Origin: VRUE01 sp963764365
GTDB taxonomy: Bacteria > Actinomycetota > Thermoleophilia > Solirubrobacterales > 70-9
DNA length: 63,267 nt
Assembly: GCA_963764365.1 (NCBI GenBank)
Contig: CAVXSI010000008.1
Span: 1 to 63,267, forward strand
Direction: 5' to 3'
The notes beneath the pieces were generated by a model. That model did not search any database and had not been told where the DNA came from. It was given only the letters and a program-made list of their open reading frames with translations. Within the stretch, counting starts at the first letter, position 1; each line of letters starts with the position of its first letter. Position numbers and translations under genes: made by a program. Shown here piece by piece: positions 1 to 8,582 of this stretch.

Positions 1-78
1 CCTCGCCCTGCAAAAACGCGCCGTGGAGGAGAACGAAACCGGCCCGCCCGAGCCGGACCAACTCCCCCGCCCGCGCCG

Positions 79-84
79 TATGAT
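79..84 (+). promoter_or_regulatory. -10 box of the tRNA-Val promoter
   Basis: TATGAT lies 12 nt before the first base of the tRNA and matches the bacterial -10 consensus. No convincing -35 is visible. It lies on the chromosomal side, so integration of the downstream elements would leave tRNA expression intact. A reading frame open from base 2 ends with TAG at 103-105 inside the tRNA and could be the 3' end of an upstream gene, but 34 codons are too few to claim it. Confidence 0.5.
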
Positions 85-96
85 CGGACCCCTCCC

Positions 97-168
97 GGGC
101 GCGTAGCTCAGTGGGAGAGCGCTCGCCTCACACGCGAGAGGTCGCTGGTTCGAACCCAGCCGCGCCCA
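97..168 (+). tRNA. tRNA-Val (anticodon CAC), integration target
   Basis: A full cloverleaf folds: acceptor GGGCGCG/CGCGCCC, D-arm GCTC/GAGC, anticodon stem CTCGC/GCGAG with loop CTCACAC (anticodon CAC, reads GTG), T-arm GCTGG-TTCGAAC-CCAGC and A73. No CCA is encoded. The 3' half is the attachment site of the mobile array that follows, and copies of it recur at 7207, 11414 and 21175. The pre-frameshift frame of the neighbouring integrase would terminate inside the tRNA (TGA on the minus strand at 128-130). Confidence 0.95.
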
Positions 169-173
169 TCGGA
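131..173 (+). repeat. attL-type site in the 3' end of tRNA-Val
   Basis: These 43 bp (anticodon-stem 3' side, T-arm, acceptor and five bases beyond) are repeated exactly at 7207-7249. A 48-bp version (125-172) is exact at 21175-21222. From 143 onward the sequence also matches 11414-11450. The part shared by all copies, about 30 bp (143-172), should contain the crossover region. Confidence 0.85.
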
Positions 174-253
174 CGAATCTCCTGCATCTGACGCGGATTC
201 GGCGGCCTCCAGGGTCAATTGCTCGCCCGGCTCGGGCACCGAGAAATCGTCGC

Positions 254-272
254 CAGTGCCCAGCAGTGCCCA
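254..272. repeat. Candidate integrase arm-type sites, left end of segment A
   Basis: CAGTGCCCA occurs twice (254-262 and 264-272), one helical turn apart, inside the 3' end of the int pseudogene. The same pair is at 11525-11533 and 11535-11543 in segment C. The heptamer recurs, partly inverted, at the right ends (7063-7080 and 21037-21053). Placement about 80 bp inside one end and about 130 bp inside the other is typical of arm sites bound by the N-terminal domain of tyrosine integrases. This is an inference from repeat layout; no binding data exist here. Confidence 0.45.
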
Positions 273-1472
273 ATCCGAGCCCTCGGAAACTATTTTCAGC
301 CGCTCCCGCTCGCCCCTCTCCCCGGTACATCACCTGCGCGTAGATCGAGAGCGTGACCTTCGGATCGGTGTGCCCGACCTGGCGCATGACGTAGGGGACC
401 TCCGCGCCGGTCGCGAGCAGCAGCGAGATGAAGGTGCGCCGCAGCGAGTGCGGCGTGATGCCCTCGGGCAGCGGGTGGCGGTCACGGCCGACCAGGTTCT
501 CGCTCGCCCGCTCGACCGCCTTGACGACGACTCGGCGGCGGGCGTTGTTGCGGTCCTGCCTGCGACCGCTCTCGGTCGGGAACACAAAGTCGTCGGCGCC
601 GGCGAAGCGCGTCTGCGCCTTGTGCACCGAAAGCTCCTCGCGCAGCGCCGGAAGAAGATCGACCAGGCGGATGCCGGCGTCGGTCTTCGAGTCGGCGACC
701 CGCAGCCGCCCAGCTGGCAGGTCGACGTCGCGCCAGCGAAGGGCCAACGCCTCGCCGATCCGCAGCCCGGCAGAGCGTCAGCGTCGCCAAGAAGGCGCGG
801 CGCGGGGTCGCCCGTCGATCCACCCGCGCCTCGGCGTCGAGCTCACCTCCGGCGTCGAGCAGGGCGACGATCTGCTCGGCGCGGTCGAGCCAGGTCCGCG
901 CGGGCCTGCGCTCCTTCAACCGCCGCCGCTTCCCGCGCGCCGGGTTGCGGTCGATCAGCTCGCGCTCGACAGCGACCTCAAGGATCTGCGCCAGCCGCGT
1001 GATCGTCTTGTTGATCGACGTGGCGGAGACGCCGCCCTCGTCGACCTTCTCCTGTCGGTAGCGGTCGACCTCGGCAATCGTGATCTCCGAGAGCCGGTGC
1101 CGGGCAAAGAACGGCAGCAGATGGTTGCTCAGCTGCCAGGTGTAGTCCTTGAGCGTGTTCTCCGACAGACCCTCGCTCCGCAGCCCGTGCAGCCACTCAG
1201 AGGCGAACTCGTGGAACGTAGGCTCGGGGGCGGGCTCCTTCGCCTCCTGCCGCTCATAGGGCGTCCAGATGCCGCGCCGCACGTCGGCGAGAACGTTCGC
1301 CAGCTCCTCCTCGGCCTTGCAGCGGCTCCAGCCTTCGGCGGCGGTGCCCAGCGTGACGTAGCGCCGCTTCCCGTAGGCGCGGAAGCGCAGCGCGAAGGTG
1401 CGACCGCCCTTGCGATCCAGCTCAAGCACCTGTCCGGTCGCCTTCTCGCTCATTTCTCGCCTCGCTCCGATC

Positions 1473-1853
1473 CTAGACAGCCGAGTCGTCCCGCCCTCGA
1501 ATCGGCAGCAGCCGAGCCTCCGACCTCCGACCCCGCAGCGGCCGACCCGCCCGCTCACCCGAGCGGGCGGGCGGGTCGGCCGCCGGCCCCTCGCGGATCC
1601 TGTGAAGCACCCGAGCGGCGACCTGCGGGTCGAAGCGCAGCCGCGGCTTGCGCCCCGAGCCAAGCTTGACCGCCCCCAGCTCGATCGCGTGCGTATAGAC
1701 CCACGACCGCTCGATCCCCAGCCGCCGCGCCAGCTCCGCGGCGTCAACCAGCTCCGACCCGCCGGAGAGGCCGCGACGTTCAAGCAGCTCGATAACCCGA
1801 CGAGCAATCGCCTCGACGGTCGGAGCGTCCAGCGCAATGCGTTTCGATGCCAT
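1473..1853 (-). CDS. Excisionase-like HTH DNA-binding protein (segment A)
   Basis: 126 aa from ATG 1853 (MASKRIALDAPTVEAIARR). The middle contains a MerR/excisionase-type helix-turn-helix: ELVDAAELARRLGIERSWV followed by YTHAIELGAVKLG. The C-terminus is low-complexity and is encoded by a GC hairpin (1541-1580). It lies directly upstream of int on the same strand, the usual xis-int order, and has a close paralogue at 12741-13118 in the same position. It probably bends att DNA and directs excision or int expression. The family call rests on HTH pattern and position, not on a full domain match. Confidence 0.7.
   Translation of the reverse strand: MASKRIALDAPTVEAIARRVIELLERRGLSGGSELVDAAELARRLGIERSWVYTHAIELGAVKLGSGRKPRLRFDPQVAARVLHRIREGPAADPPARSGERAGRPLRGRRSEARLLPIRGRDDSAV
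1541..1580. repeat. GC-rich inverted repeat inside the xis 3' end
   Basis: The left arm 1541-1556 pairs with 1561-1580, apart from a 4-base GGGC expansion on the right side. The equivalent hairpin is kept in the segment C paralogue (about 12809-12848). It may attenuate read-through from xis to int, or may simply be a repeat-prone coding tract. Confidence 0.4.
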
Positions 1854-1923
1854 CGGATTCGTTGTCCGCGAAAGCGGCCAACTGCCCCACAACATCCGTC
1901 CAAACGAACACCCGTTTGGGGGG

Positions 1924-1939
1924 GTTCATAGTGTGTCGG
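1924..1939 (+). repeat. 16-bp repeat shared with 15156-15171
   Basis: GTTCATAGTGTGTCGG occurs here upstream of xis in segment A and identically at 15156-15171 in segment C, beside the IS110 leader. Flanking bases differ. In segment C the NTF2-like gene and the IS110 element lie between xis and this repeat, so it may be an ancestral backbone sequence separated from xis by insertion. Confidence 0.6.
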
Positions 1940-1955
1940 CGGTCGAGGCGGGGGG

Positions 1956-1979
1956 CACGATCACTGCGAAGTGATCGTG
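1956..1979. repeat. Perfect 10-bp inverted repeat with GCGA loop
   Basis: CACGATCACT-GCGA-AGTGATCGTG lies in the 253-bp gap between the xis start and the 3' end of the next gene. There is no T-tract. It could be a repressor operator for the xis-int operon or a terminator for the leftward gene at 2107. The rest of 1854-2106 shows no gene. Confidence 0.6.
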
Positions 1980-2106
1980 CGTGAGGGGGAGGCGGTCGTC
2001 GGGAAGCGACTCGACACGACAGGCTGGTCCGAGGCGAATCGTCGGGGTGCCTGCGTGCATCAGAGGTAGGGGCGTACGGAGCGGAGCGAAGGCGTGGCGA
2101 CCGCAT

Positions 2107-2874
2107 TCAGCCGTCGCCGGGGCCGAGCACGCTGGTGATCCCCTCGATCAGGTCGGGAGCCGGCCAAGAGAAGTGGTGCTCGAAGGCGACCAGCAGAAAG
2201 CCCATCATCGCGAGCGCAAACGAAGGGTAGTCATCGCTCTCGCTGCGCTTCTCACGGGCATGGATCGTCACCTCTCCCCGCAGCGGCATCGTCATGAACC
2301 GTTCGATCGAGACCGTGTCCGCGTGAACCAGGTTGCTCGTCTTGCTGTAGACGGCGGTGTAGACCCCGATAAAGGTGAGGATGTCCGGGTCCTTGGGGTC
2401 GTAGCTGCGGAAGGCGGGCGAGATCTCAGACCAGTGCTTGTCAACTGCGCCGGCCAGCTTGTGCATCTTGATCGGCTGCTTCGCCTCCCTTGCCTTCGCC
2501 GCCTCTGCCGGCGTGAGAGGTTCGAGCCCGAACCTCTCCTTTGCGTTCTTGTGAACCTGATACCTCCGGTATTCAGCCCACTCTCGCCACCGCCCGATAT
2601 GGGGCTCGGGATCGATCGCCAGCCAGCAGAAGGTCGCGACGTGCTCGATCAGGATGCGTAGGAGCATCTGCGCCTCCCCCGGCATCCCCCGCTCGATTGA
2701 GAGCGTCACCGACTCCAACAGCGTCCCGGCACGGGCTAGGAAGCCGTGAGCGACCGGCGACCATATGTCGTCTGGCGGCAGTTGAAGCGGAAGCCGATCT
2801 TCGATCAGCGCAGCGATCTCGTCGGATGCCTTGCGCAGTTGCGCCTGGCGAGACGTCGACCGGAGGATTGTCAC
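2107..2874 (-). CDS. Conserved helical protein, DUF5677-like
   Basis: 255 aa from GTG 2874, which follows AGGAAG almost directly. An in-frame ATG at 2985 would add 37 atypical residues and overlap the upstream gene. The central part (MLLRILIEHVATFCWLAID, then RWREWAEYRRYQVHKNA) resembles DUF5677-type proteins, an all-helical family of unknown function often found on mobile elements. It is soluble, with no signal peptide. It forms a probable two-gene operon with the gene at 2945-4201 on the same strand. The family call comes from pattern memory and is moderate. Confidence 0.55.
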   Translation of the reverse strand: MTILRSTSRQAQLRKASDEIAALIEDRLPLQLPPDDIWSPVAHGFLARAGTLLESVTLSIERGMPGEAQMLLRILIEHVATFCWLAIDPEPHIGRWREWAEYRRYQVHKNAKERFGLEPLTPAEAAKAREAKQPIKMHKLAGAVDKHWSEISPAFRSYDPKDPDILTFIGVYTAVYSKTSNLVHADTVSIERFMTMPLRGEVTIHAREKRSESDDYPSFALAMMGFLLVAFEHHFSWPAPDLIEGITSVLGPGDG

Positions 2875-2944
2875 ACTTCCTATCTGGCATCGACTGAGGG
2901 TGGCAGCCAGACCGGCGGCCTGGCTGCCCGCAAGATCAGGGCAT

Positions 2945-4201
2945 CTACTCTTGCCGAGGACGCGTTCCCTCGATGCCGAGGGCATCTACGGTGACGGCGA
3001 GGCCATAACCGAGGCCGAGGGCGAACTCCCGCATCTCGTCCGATATCTCACCGTCCTCATCGAACTCAGGATGGTCAGAGAGGATCATCTTCCCGCGTTC
3101 CCCAAGAACTCCAACTGCAAGACCACGCACTTCCGTCCAAACGTCGTTCCCTTGTGCGAAAGGTGCAGGCATGCTTTCCCTCACCTCGTTCATTCCGACG
3201 GTGATGACTGTGACCCGCTCTTCGTCCTCGTCGTCAAACTTTCTGCGTAGCTGCGACTTGAAACCATCATCGAAGGTATTCACGCTATCGGTCAGCTCGA
3301 TCTCCGCACGGCGAAGCCAATAACCGAGCGCGATCGCGTCCAAGACGAGGTTGTATTCCTCGCGGAAGTTGGACAGCCGATCGGCAGTGCTGACTACCGC
3401 AGCACCAGGAAGGGCATCCCACTCCCACGAATCCACAAGGTGATCATGGCCGGCGGCGACGAGGCGGTAGCCGAGACTGTCTGGATCGAGCTTCCTGGTG
3501 CTTACCAAGCCGAGAAACTCGTCCTTCGCGGCCTTCCAGAGATACGCGAAATTGAACGAGGAGGTCATCAGCCAGTCAAATCCCGCTACTTCGCTCCACA
3601 TCTCCAGCGGAACATCCCGAACAGGCTCAAACGCCGGAAGCCCGTCAGCTGCAATGCCAGCGATCCGCATTGCGTAGTAGCTGTAGGCGGCCTGTCCTCG
3701 CTGGATTTCCATGTTTCCCGCCCACCCGCCACGCTCGATAGCTTCCCTCGTCAGCTCTTCGTTGAGCGCCTCGACCACACTCGCCCGTACCTCCTCGATC
3801 TGCTTCAGATCCTCATCGGGGAGAGCAAACATCTGCCGGACAACCCTGAACGCTTCGCCTATGGCGCTCTGGTCGAGTCCCTCTCCCTCGATCTCAGGCG
3901 AAAGTATCGCCGTCACGGCAAGGGTCAAGAACACGGAGGCGCGAGCACCAGCCTCGGGGGAGACGTCCTTCCATGCCCTGGCGACCCTGCGGCCAGACGG
4001 CTTGTTGTTCTTGGAGGTCCCGGCCCCGATAGACATGCCGAGAAGATGGCTGCCGACTCGACGCGCAAGAGCTGCTGCGTACTCGCCGTCGTCCTGTAGG
4101 TCTGCATCCTCACGCAGCGGTCGATTTGCCTGCGCGTACAGCTCCTCGACGACGTCGAAGTGCTTGCGATTCTTGGTCCGCCAGGTGGCCGCCTCCAACA
4201 T
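2945..4201 (-). CDS. Uncharacterised cargo protein of segment A
   Basis: 418 aa from ATG 4201 (MLEAATWRTKNRKHFDVVEE). The frame stays open farther upstream, but that part lies opposite the divergent gene at 4268 and is not protein-like. Composition is acidic and helical with no membrane segment; the C-terminal third is rich in Asp/Glu. I do not recognise a family. It is followed at once by the DUF5677-like gene, suggesting co-expression. Its base composition is less GC-rich than chromosomal genes in the window, in keeping with mobile cargo. Confidence 0.6.
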   Translation of the reverse strand: MLEAATWRTKNRKHFDVVEELYAQANRPLREDADLQDDGEYAAALARRVGSHLLGMSIGAGTSKNNKPSGRRVARAWKDVSPEAGARASVFLTLAVTAILSPEIEGEGLDQSAIGEAFRVVRQMFALPDEDLKQIEEVRASVVEALNEELTREAIERGGWAGNMEIQRGQAAYSYYAMRIAGIAADGLPAFEPVRDVPLEMWSEVAGFDWLMTSSFNFAYLWKAAKDEFLGLVSTRKLDPDSLGYRLVAAGHDHLVDSWEWDALPGAAVVSTADRLSNFREEYNLVLDAIALGYWLRRAEIELTDSVNTFDDGFKSQLRRKFDDEDEERVTVITVGMNEVRESMPAPFAQGNDVWTEVRGLAVGVLGERGKMILSDHPEFDEDGEISDEMREFALGLGYGLAVTVDALGIEGTRPRQE

Positions 4202-4267
4202 CGGGGCAAGTCTGTCGCATTTCGGCTGGAGGAGAAAGTGTCGAGGGTCGTGAAAGAATTTCTGTCG

Positions 4268-4672
4268 ATGCAGGAAGCACGGGCGACGTACTGCTTCTGC
4301 GGCTGCGGCGCGCGGGTCAAGCACCCGAGGCTTGTCGTGACGAACACGAACGGATGGGAGCTGGCCGACGAGCTGGCCAAGTGGACCAAGCTGGAACTCT
4401 TTTCCTCTCGCGCGGGACTGGACCTGTCGGGGAGCGACTTGGCGGACAACATCGCGAGGGGTAGGGATCTGTGGCGGAGCCTCCGTGACGCGATTCATTC
4501 GGGCGAGCGCGCCGACAGGGGCGATGAGGAGACGGCAGTCGTCTGGCGCAAGCACGCGAAGAGGGCTCGCCACAAGCTTCGCAAGCAATTTCGCCGGGAT
4601 GGACTTCCCGATCTGTTCGATGTGCCCGACCTGGATGCACAGCGAACTGACGGCCTGGATCGTCGCAGGTGA
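4268..4672 (+). CDS. Small protein with N-terminal Cys cluster
   Basis: 134 aa from ATG 4268. GTG 4250 and GTG 4238 are in-frame alternatives behind a GGAGG-like sequence. The N-terminus has CFCGCGARVKHPRLV, a compact Cys cluster that may bind zinc. The remainder is charged and helical (WKLEL/DLWRSLRDAIHSGE type). It is divergently transcribed from the gene starting at 4201. I do not recognise its function. Similar small Cys-cluster proteins occur on actinobacterial phages and integrative elements. Confidence 0.5.
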   Translation: MQEARATYCFCGCGARVKHPRLVVTNTNGWELADELAKWTKLELFSSRAGLDLSGSDLADNIARGRDLWRSLRDAIHSGERADRGDEETAVVWRKHAKRARHKLRKQFRRDGLPDLFDVPDLDAQRTDGLDRRR

Positions 4673-4768
4673 GGAGCCGTCGTGGGCAGCTGACGCGACC
4701 GACGGCCCGGACTACGGTAGTTGAGACCGCCGGTGGGCGCACGGCGGGCATGCGCTTTGATTTAGCCA

Positions 4769-5364
4769 ATGAGAACCGAGACCCCAGATCGTTCGTTCAC
4801 CATCGGCATGTCGCTGCACAGTCCCGCTATTTGTGCTCTCGAATTGCGTATCTCTCTTTCGCGCCTTGAAGATGGTCAGCGCGCGCTACAGGCCGTTCAG
4901 CCCGAGCCAGACGAATACTCGGCGCCCTCTGGAATCGATCGCTCAAAGGTCGAAGCCGGTTATCTCTTGGGGGTGCAACAGGCCGTCGATATTCATTCCA
5001 TCTTGCGCGGAATACGAAATGTCCTCCGCCTTCTGGAGGACCGGGTCGCAGATGATGGGGATGATCGCCTTCCCCGAGTTGAGGCCGAGTTTCGACGCTC
5101 CTTTCCAGCCGCATGGGACCTTCGCGACATTCTCGAACACCTTCCCGATTACGTCGCTGGCGAAGGAAGGCTCCAGAAAACCGGCGCGATGCCTGCGGAC
5201 TCGAATGTCCCTAACCTGGTTTATTCCTCGGTAAAGGATCCCTTCCTCCGAGATAACGCTTCTATTCAATTTCGATAAGCAAAAGGTCGAGATCAAGGCA
5301 GCGGCGCGCAAGGCCATCGAAATCGCCGATCTGTTGACCGAGAGCGAACGCGGAGCTGCAAGCT
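4769..5364 (+). pseudogene. Hypothetical helical protein, frameshifted near its C-terminus
   Basis: An open frame from 4769 gives 169 aa, with coding character best in DIHSILRGIRNVLRLLEDRV and DLRDILEHLPDYVAGEGR. It stops at 5278, but a neighbouring frame continues with FDKQKVEIKAAARKAIEIAD and ends at TAG 5362-5364. One base has probably been gained or lost near 5240-5270. The protein looks like an amphipathic helical bundle; I do not recognise it. Confidence 0.5.
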
Positions 5365-5415
5365 AGCCACGTCGTTGAGCCGCAGTCATTGACCGGCACC
5401 GAAGACGCGGCCACC

Positions 5416-5628
5416 CTATCTCCCGCCGCCGTAGAGCAGATCGCCGAAGTGCTTGTCGAACTCCTCGGGGGACATGCGCTTTCCGCCCGCACGCTCCAAG
5501 ATCGCGTCGGCGGAGGTCTCCTTCGACGGCCACTCAGGCGCGATCAGGAAGCGGCCATCGGCCAATGCCTCCTCGACCACGAAGGAACCCTCGATATCGC
5601 CGCTGAGCTTGACGTGGCGCTGCTCCAT
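5416..5628 (-). CDS. Small protein of unknown function
   Basis: 70 aa from ATG 5628 (MEQRHVKLSGDIEGSFVVEE); in-frame starts also exist at 5640 and 5658. It is acidic and ends SPEEFDKHFGDLLYGGGR. It is head-to-head with the 57-aa gene at 5719. The size and the divergent pairing are reminiscent of antitoxin-type proteins, but no motif proves this. Confidence 0.45.
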   Translation of the reverse strand: MEQRHVKLSGDIEGSFVVEEALADGRFLIAPEWPSKETSADAILERAGGKRMSPEEFDKHFGDLLYGGGR

Positions 5629-5705
5629 CCGAGAAATCATGGCAGGGGTCGAGGTCACCGAGCCTCAGCGGCACCAGCGGTCTTCGTCTTTGGCTGCGGG
5701 GTGCG

Positions 5706-5711
5706 GTACCC
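5706..5711 (+). promoter_or_regulatory. -10 box of a probable leaderless promoter
   Basis: TACCCT lies 7 nt before GTG 5719, too close for a ribosome binding site, so the mRNA probably starts at or next to the start codon. The same hexamer is used at 9547 and 53476. Confidence 0.45.
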
Positions 5712-5718
5712 TGAGTTC

Positions 5719-5892
5719 GTGGCCGCGACGCTCGACAAGGACAAGCTGCACGACGTGCTCGATCAGGCCGTGATCGTGATCGACGAGCAGGATCTCGAGC
5801 GCTCACGCCGCGATCCGCGGGTGCGCGCCTTTCATGAGAGCGCCGAAAAGCTCATGGCGGAGCTTGAGGCCGAAGGCGCGAACTACGACTGA
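5719..5892 (+). CDS. 57-aa helical protein, possibly antitoxin-like
   Basis: Starts GTG 5719 behind a TACCCT box and reads VAATLDKDKLHDVLDQAVIV then EKLMAELEAEGANYD. It is acidic and fully helical with no transmembrane segment. Its 3' end overlaps the 3' end of the convergent GNAT-type gene by 10 bp. Frame composition supports coding. Function is unknown. Confidence 0.5.
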   Translation: MAATLDKDKLHDVLDQAVIVIDEQDLERSRRDPRVRAFHESAEKLMAELEAEGANYD

Positions 5893-6449
5893 AGGTTGAG
5901 CCACTGCCGGCGTAGACGGCGATTGCCTGGCACCGGCTGCTCGGAGTCCTGAAAGCCGAAGCGCTGGTGCCACATCCCGGCTGTGTCCTGGTCGAACGGG
6001 TCGACGACAAGCACCGTCGCGCCGACATAGTGAAGCGCACGTCGCGCGATGCCGTAGGCGTGCTGGAGCAGCTCATCGCCGATCCCCGGCGAGCCTGCCG
6101 ACCGCGCGAACTGAGCAAGCAGGATCGCCGGCTGGGTGCGGTAGTGCACGCCGCCGAGCTGCGCGCGCTCCTCGCTGCTGAGCGCGACCTGCGCGGCGCA
6201 TAGCGCGTAGACGCCGGTGACCTTGCCGTGGCTGAGCCGGACGCGCACGGTCGCCTCCTGCGGCTCGCGCAGCGCCCGCTCGGCGAGCCATTCGGCAACG
6301 CTCTCACCGGCAGGGCCCGCGGCCGGCTCGAAGGAGCGGATCGCCTCGCCCAGCTCGGGCAGCGTCGTGACGACCTGCTGATCGACACGCAGGTAGGCGC
6401 GGGCTCGCTCCAGGATCTCGCGCGAGGGTTGTGGGTCGGGCGGGCTCAT
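5883..6449 (-). CDS. GNAT-family acetyltransferase-like protein
   Basis: 188 aa from ATG 6449, with a TACGCT box 12 nt upstream (6461-6466). The C-terminal half has the GNAT pattern: central strand ILLAQFARSAGSPGIGDELL with a degenerate Q/RxxGxG/A acetyl-CoA loop, then HAYGIARRALHYVGATVLVV and the FDQDTAGMWHQRFGFQ terminal motif. This arrangement resembles TacT-type toxins, which acetylate aminoacyl-tRNA, but the usual RHH antitoxin is not adjacent. A metabolic GNAT is equally possible. Confidence 0.65.
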   Translation of the reverse strand: MSPPDPQPSREILERARAYLRVDQQVVTTLPELGEAIRSFEPAAGPAGESVAEWLAERALREPQEATVRVRLSHGKVTGVYALCAAQVALSSEERAQLGGVHYRTQPAILLAQFARSAGSPGIGDELLQHAYGIARRALHYVGATVLVVDPFDQDTAGMWHQRFGFQDSEQPVPGNRRLRRQWLNLQS

Positions 6450-6539
6450 GACGGCAGCGAAGCGTACTCGTCGCGGGCAGTCCCGCCATTGGCCGGAGAT
6501 GGCGGTCGACGAGGGCATCCCGATAAGCCTTCCACCACA

Positions 6540-7011
6540 TTGACTCTGGATGCCCTTAGCGACCTTCAGGTATTCCGTCGGTGGCGAGAAGTCATGGCCG
6601 AGCTACAACGTCGTGGACTGATCGAGTCAGCCAATAGGCCGGTGATCGGATTGGCGACTACGCGGAGGTACTGGTTGCGCGAGCTCTGAGCGCGGAGGCC
6701 CCCTCCGGGGCCCGACACAGGTGTCGATTTGATTACCGCCGACGGGACCACCCTTCAGGTCAAAGCCCGTCGCGACCCCGCCGGTGGACAGGCGACTCAT
6801 TTTGACTTCTCGAACCTTCGTGAGCGGCGATTTGACTCTTTCGTAGGTGTTCTATTTGCCGAGGATTTCACTGTCCGCGGTGCCTGGCAGATGCAATGGG
6901 ATGTCCTCAATGACCTTGCGAGGCCGAATGGACGCAAGCAACCGAGTCCGCATCAAGGACATCGAACGGGCGGCGGTCAGCAACGAGGCGATCGAGGCGA
7001 TCGAGCTGTAG
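6540..7011 (+). pseudogene. Remnant of a DUF6998-like protein, multiple frameshifts
   Basis: Three frames must be joined. LQVFRRWREVMAELQRRGL runs from TTG 6540. GDYAEVLVARALSAEAP follows in a second frame near 6655-6700. VDLITADGTTLQVKARR with FDSFVGVLFAEDFTVRGAW lies near 6725-6930, and a final frame ends at TAG 7009-7011. The reconstructed ~155-aa protein resembles DUF6998-type domains (a D-x(n)-QVKAR motif recalling nuclease folds), sometimes found near restriction systems. The family is from memory and moderate; the decay is clear. Confidence 0.6.
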
Positions 7012-7061
7012 AACCCCGTCTGAATCCAGCGACCGAAACTCGCTGGAATCAGAGGCACGCT

Positions 7062-7249
7062 GCTGGGCACCAGTGCCCAGAGCAGGCATTATCGACCGCA
7101 AACTACGGCAATTTGGCGGTTCAGAGAATCGGTGGCGGTAGGTGCTTCATTCCGCTTGGGAATGCGGGTTTGGGAGCACTGTTCGGCTGGCCCTCGGTGT
7201 GCCTCGCACGCGAGAGGTCGCTGGTTCGAACCCAGCCGCGCCCATCGGA
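7062..7249 (+). repeat. Right end of segment A (attR-type)
   Basis: About 188 bp with high similarity (by eye roughly 85%) to 21036-21222. It begins with the near-palindrome CTGGGCAC-CA-GTGCCCAG (7063-7080) and ends with 43 bp identical to tRNA-Val 131-173. The tRNA part is only a 3' half and cannot be a working gene. Confidence 0.85.
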
Positions 7250-7382
7250 TTTCCCTTTGTAGAGCCAAAAATCAGGGAGTGGTTCTAACCCAGTCCAGAA
7301 CTTGGCTCTACAACTCGAATCGCAAGACCCCGCGACTCGCTTACAACCAGAAATCTACCCGCTGAGGCGGCGGAAACGATCC

Positions 7383-8405
7383 TCAGTTAAGACGAAGATT
7401 GGGCATGGCTTCCGCGAGGGCTGATTCTGCCGCCTCGCGTCCAACTTCGACCGCCTCTTTAGGCGGTGTCCATGCTACGGCGGGCGCCGCCGCGTTCCTG
7501 ATTTCGCCTTCCGTCGGAGACGAGTCCAACGCTCTCCGCCCGAAGCCCGCGATCTCTGGCAGATCATCGAGGGTGCCCCAGGCAACCTCGGAGTCGGGGC
7601 CGAATCGCCCCAGGAGGTCTTGGACAGTTTCCCCGCGCTCCTGAGCAACCCACTCGAATGCGGATGGAAACAACGCCGCAGTTGCAAGAAGTCGGCGAGC
7701 CAGCGTCGCCTCCTCAACCGGGAGGTTGTTCCGAAAAAGGGGAGCATCAGTTCCCGTGAGATCGCCATCGGAAGGCGGTCCAAGGTGCGCCTCGGTGAGA
7801 CGGGCGGCGGCCCGGTTCGCGTCTTCCTCATGCGGAAGCACGTTGTAGAGGGCGGCGCTCCCATCCAGACAGGGAAGGTCGAGTTGACCAAAAGCCCGAG
7901 CGATGGTCGATTGGATAAAGCCCATGGCGAGGTAAACGTCCGGGCAACGATCGTATTGTCGCGCGTGCTCAAGCTCGTGGCGAAGCCTCCCGAGTGCGAT
8001 CCGAGCAGTGCTGAAGTCCCTCACAACGATCCTGTGCGTGTTCCGGTGGACGGCCCCGGTGGTAATAGCCGTTAATGAAATCCCTCCTGGCGTCGTTCGC
8101 TGCATTTGCGACCTACGCGCCAATGGCAATGCTTGCTCGTTTGCGGCTCGGTTCGCCTCAAGGCGCATTTCATGTACCTGAGTTAGGCGTCGCTCCTTAT
8201 CAGCCACACGAAGACGCTCCCTGACAAGCAACACAACGACGCCAAGCGTAATGAGCACTATGCCCCCAAGGAAGACAGCAGCAAATTCAACTCCGATGAA
8301 GTCGCGGCTTGAGAAACCAACCCCACCTACCCGAATTCCGGCAGCCGCACATACCAGGGCGGCCCCTACGGCCATCAAGGTTGGCCCCGGCCATTTCTTA
8401 AACAA
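7383..8405 (-). CDS. Membrane-anchored zinc-metalloprotease-like protein
   Basis: 340 aa from TTG 8405. Two transmembrane helices lie at about residues 9-28 and 37-62, then a short basic linker and a soluble domain. Residues near 141-145 read HELEH, an HExxH zinc motif, in the context RLRHELEHARQYDR. About 50 residues later HEEDANRAAARL supplies a possible third ligand (Glu), as in glu-zincin folds. The C-terminus is acidic and Ala-rich. No protease family is recognised with certainty, but the motif pair is convincing. It probably acts at the membrane, with the soluble part on the cytoplasmic side by the positive-inside rule (inferred). Confidence 0.6.
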   Translation of the reverse strand: MFKKWPGPTLMAVGAALVCAAAGIRVGGVGFSSRDFIGVEFAAVFLGGIVLITLGVVVLLVRERLRVADKERRLTQVHEMRLEANRAANEQALPLARRSQMQRTTPGGISLTAITTGAVHRNTHRIVVRDFSTARIALGRLRHELEHARQYDRCPDVYLAMGFIQSTIARAFGQLDLPCLDGSAALYNVLPHEEDANRAAARLTEAHLGPPSDGDLTGTDAPLFRNNLPVEEATLARRLLATAALFPSAFEWVAQERGETVQDLLGRFGPDSEVAWGTLDDLPEIAGFGRRALDSSPTEGEIRNAAAPAVAWTPPKEAVEVGREAAESALAEAMPNLRLN

Positions 8406-8582
8406 GCGGGCGATAGCACCGATATCTAGAGGTGCAGCTGGGTCTTAGTGTTCAGACTTTCTGTTATCGGCTGACTCGGCGTTCATCCGACTACTTATCT
8501 CCTTTTCCCATCGCTGGAGTATCGCTTCATTCAGAAGCCAAGACAATTTAGGAATTTATGGGACTTATAACGCGCCTTCCGC

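Larger units (their letters stand above)
128..1453 (-). pseudogene. Tyrosine-recombinase integrase of segment A, frameshifted
   Basis: From ATG 1453 the protein (MSEKATGQVLELDRKGG...) is a close paralogue of the open integrase starting at 12722, with an AP2-like N-terminal arm domain and SAM-like domain. One extra base near 771-774 (CGGCAGAGCG against CGGCGAGCG) breaks it just before the Arg-I motif, and a second extra C at 312-316 breaks it again near the Tyr motif. The HxxR and Tyr regions are still recognisable across frames. The original frame would end GRGWVRTSDLSRV with TGA at 128-130, inside the tRNA. It follows xis by 19 bp. Either mutation alone would abolish catalysis, so the segment would need the segment C integrase to move. 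Confidence 0.85.

Noticed and set aside
2..105. Possible 3' end of a gene upstream of tRNA-Val
   Set aside because: Open for 34 codons to TAG inside the tRNA, but too short and without recognisable motif; the tRNA -10 box lies within it.
7207..7249. tRNA-like sequence (also 11414-11450 and 21175-21222)
   Set aside because: Only the 3' half of tRNA-Val is present; no D-arm or 5' acceptor strand exists, so these are att copies and not tRNA genes.
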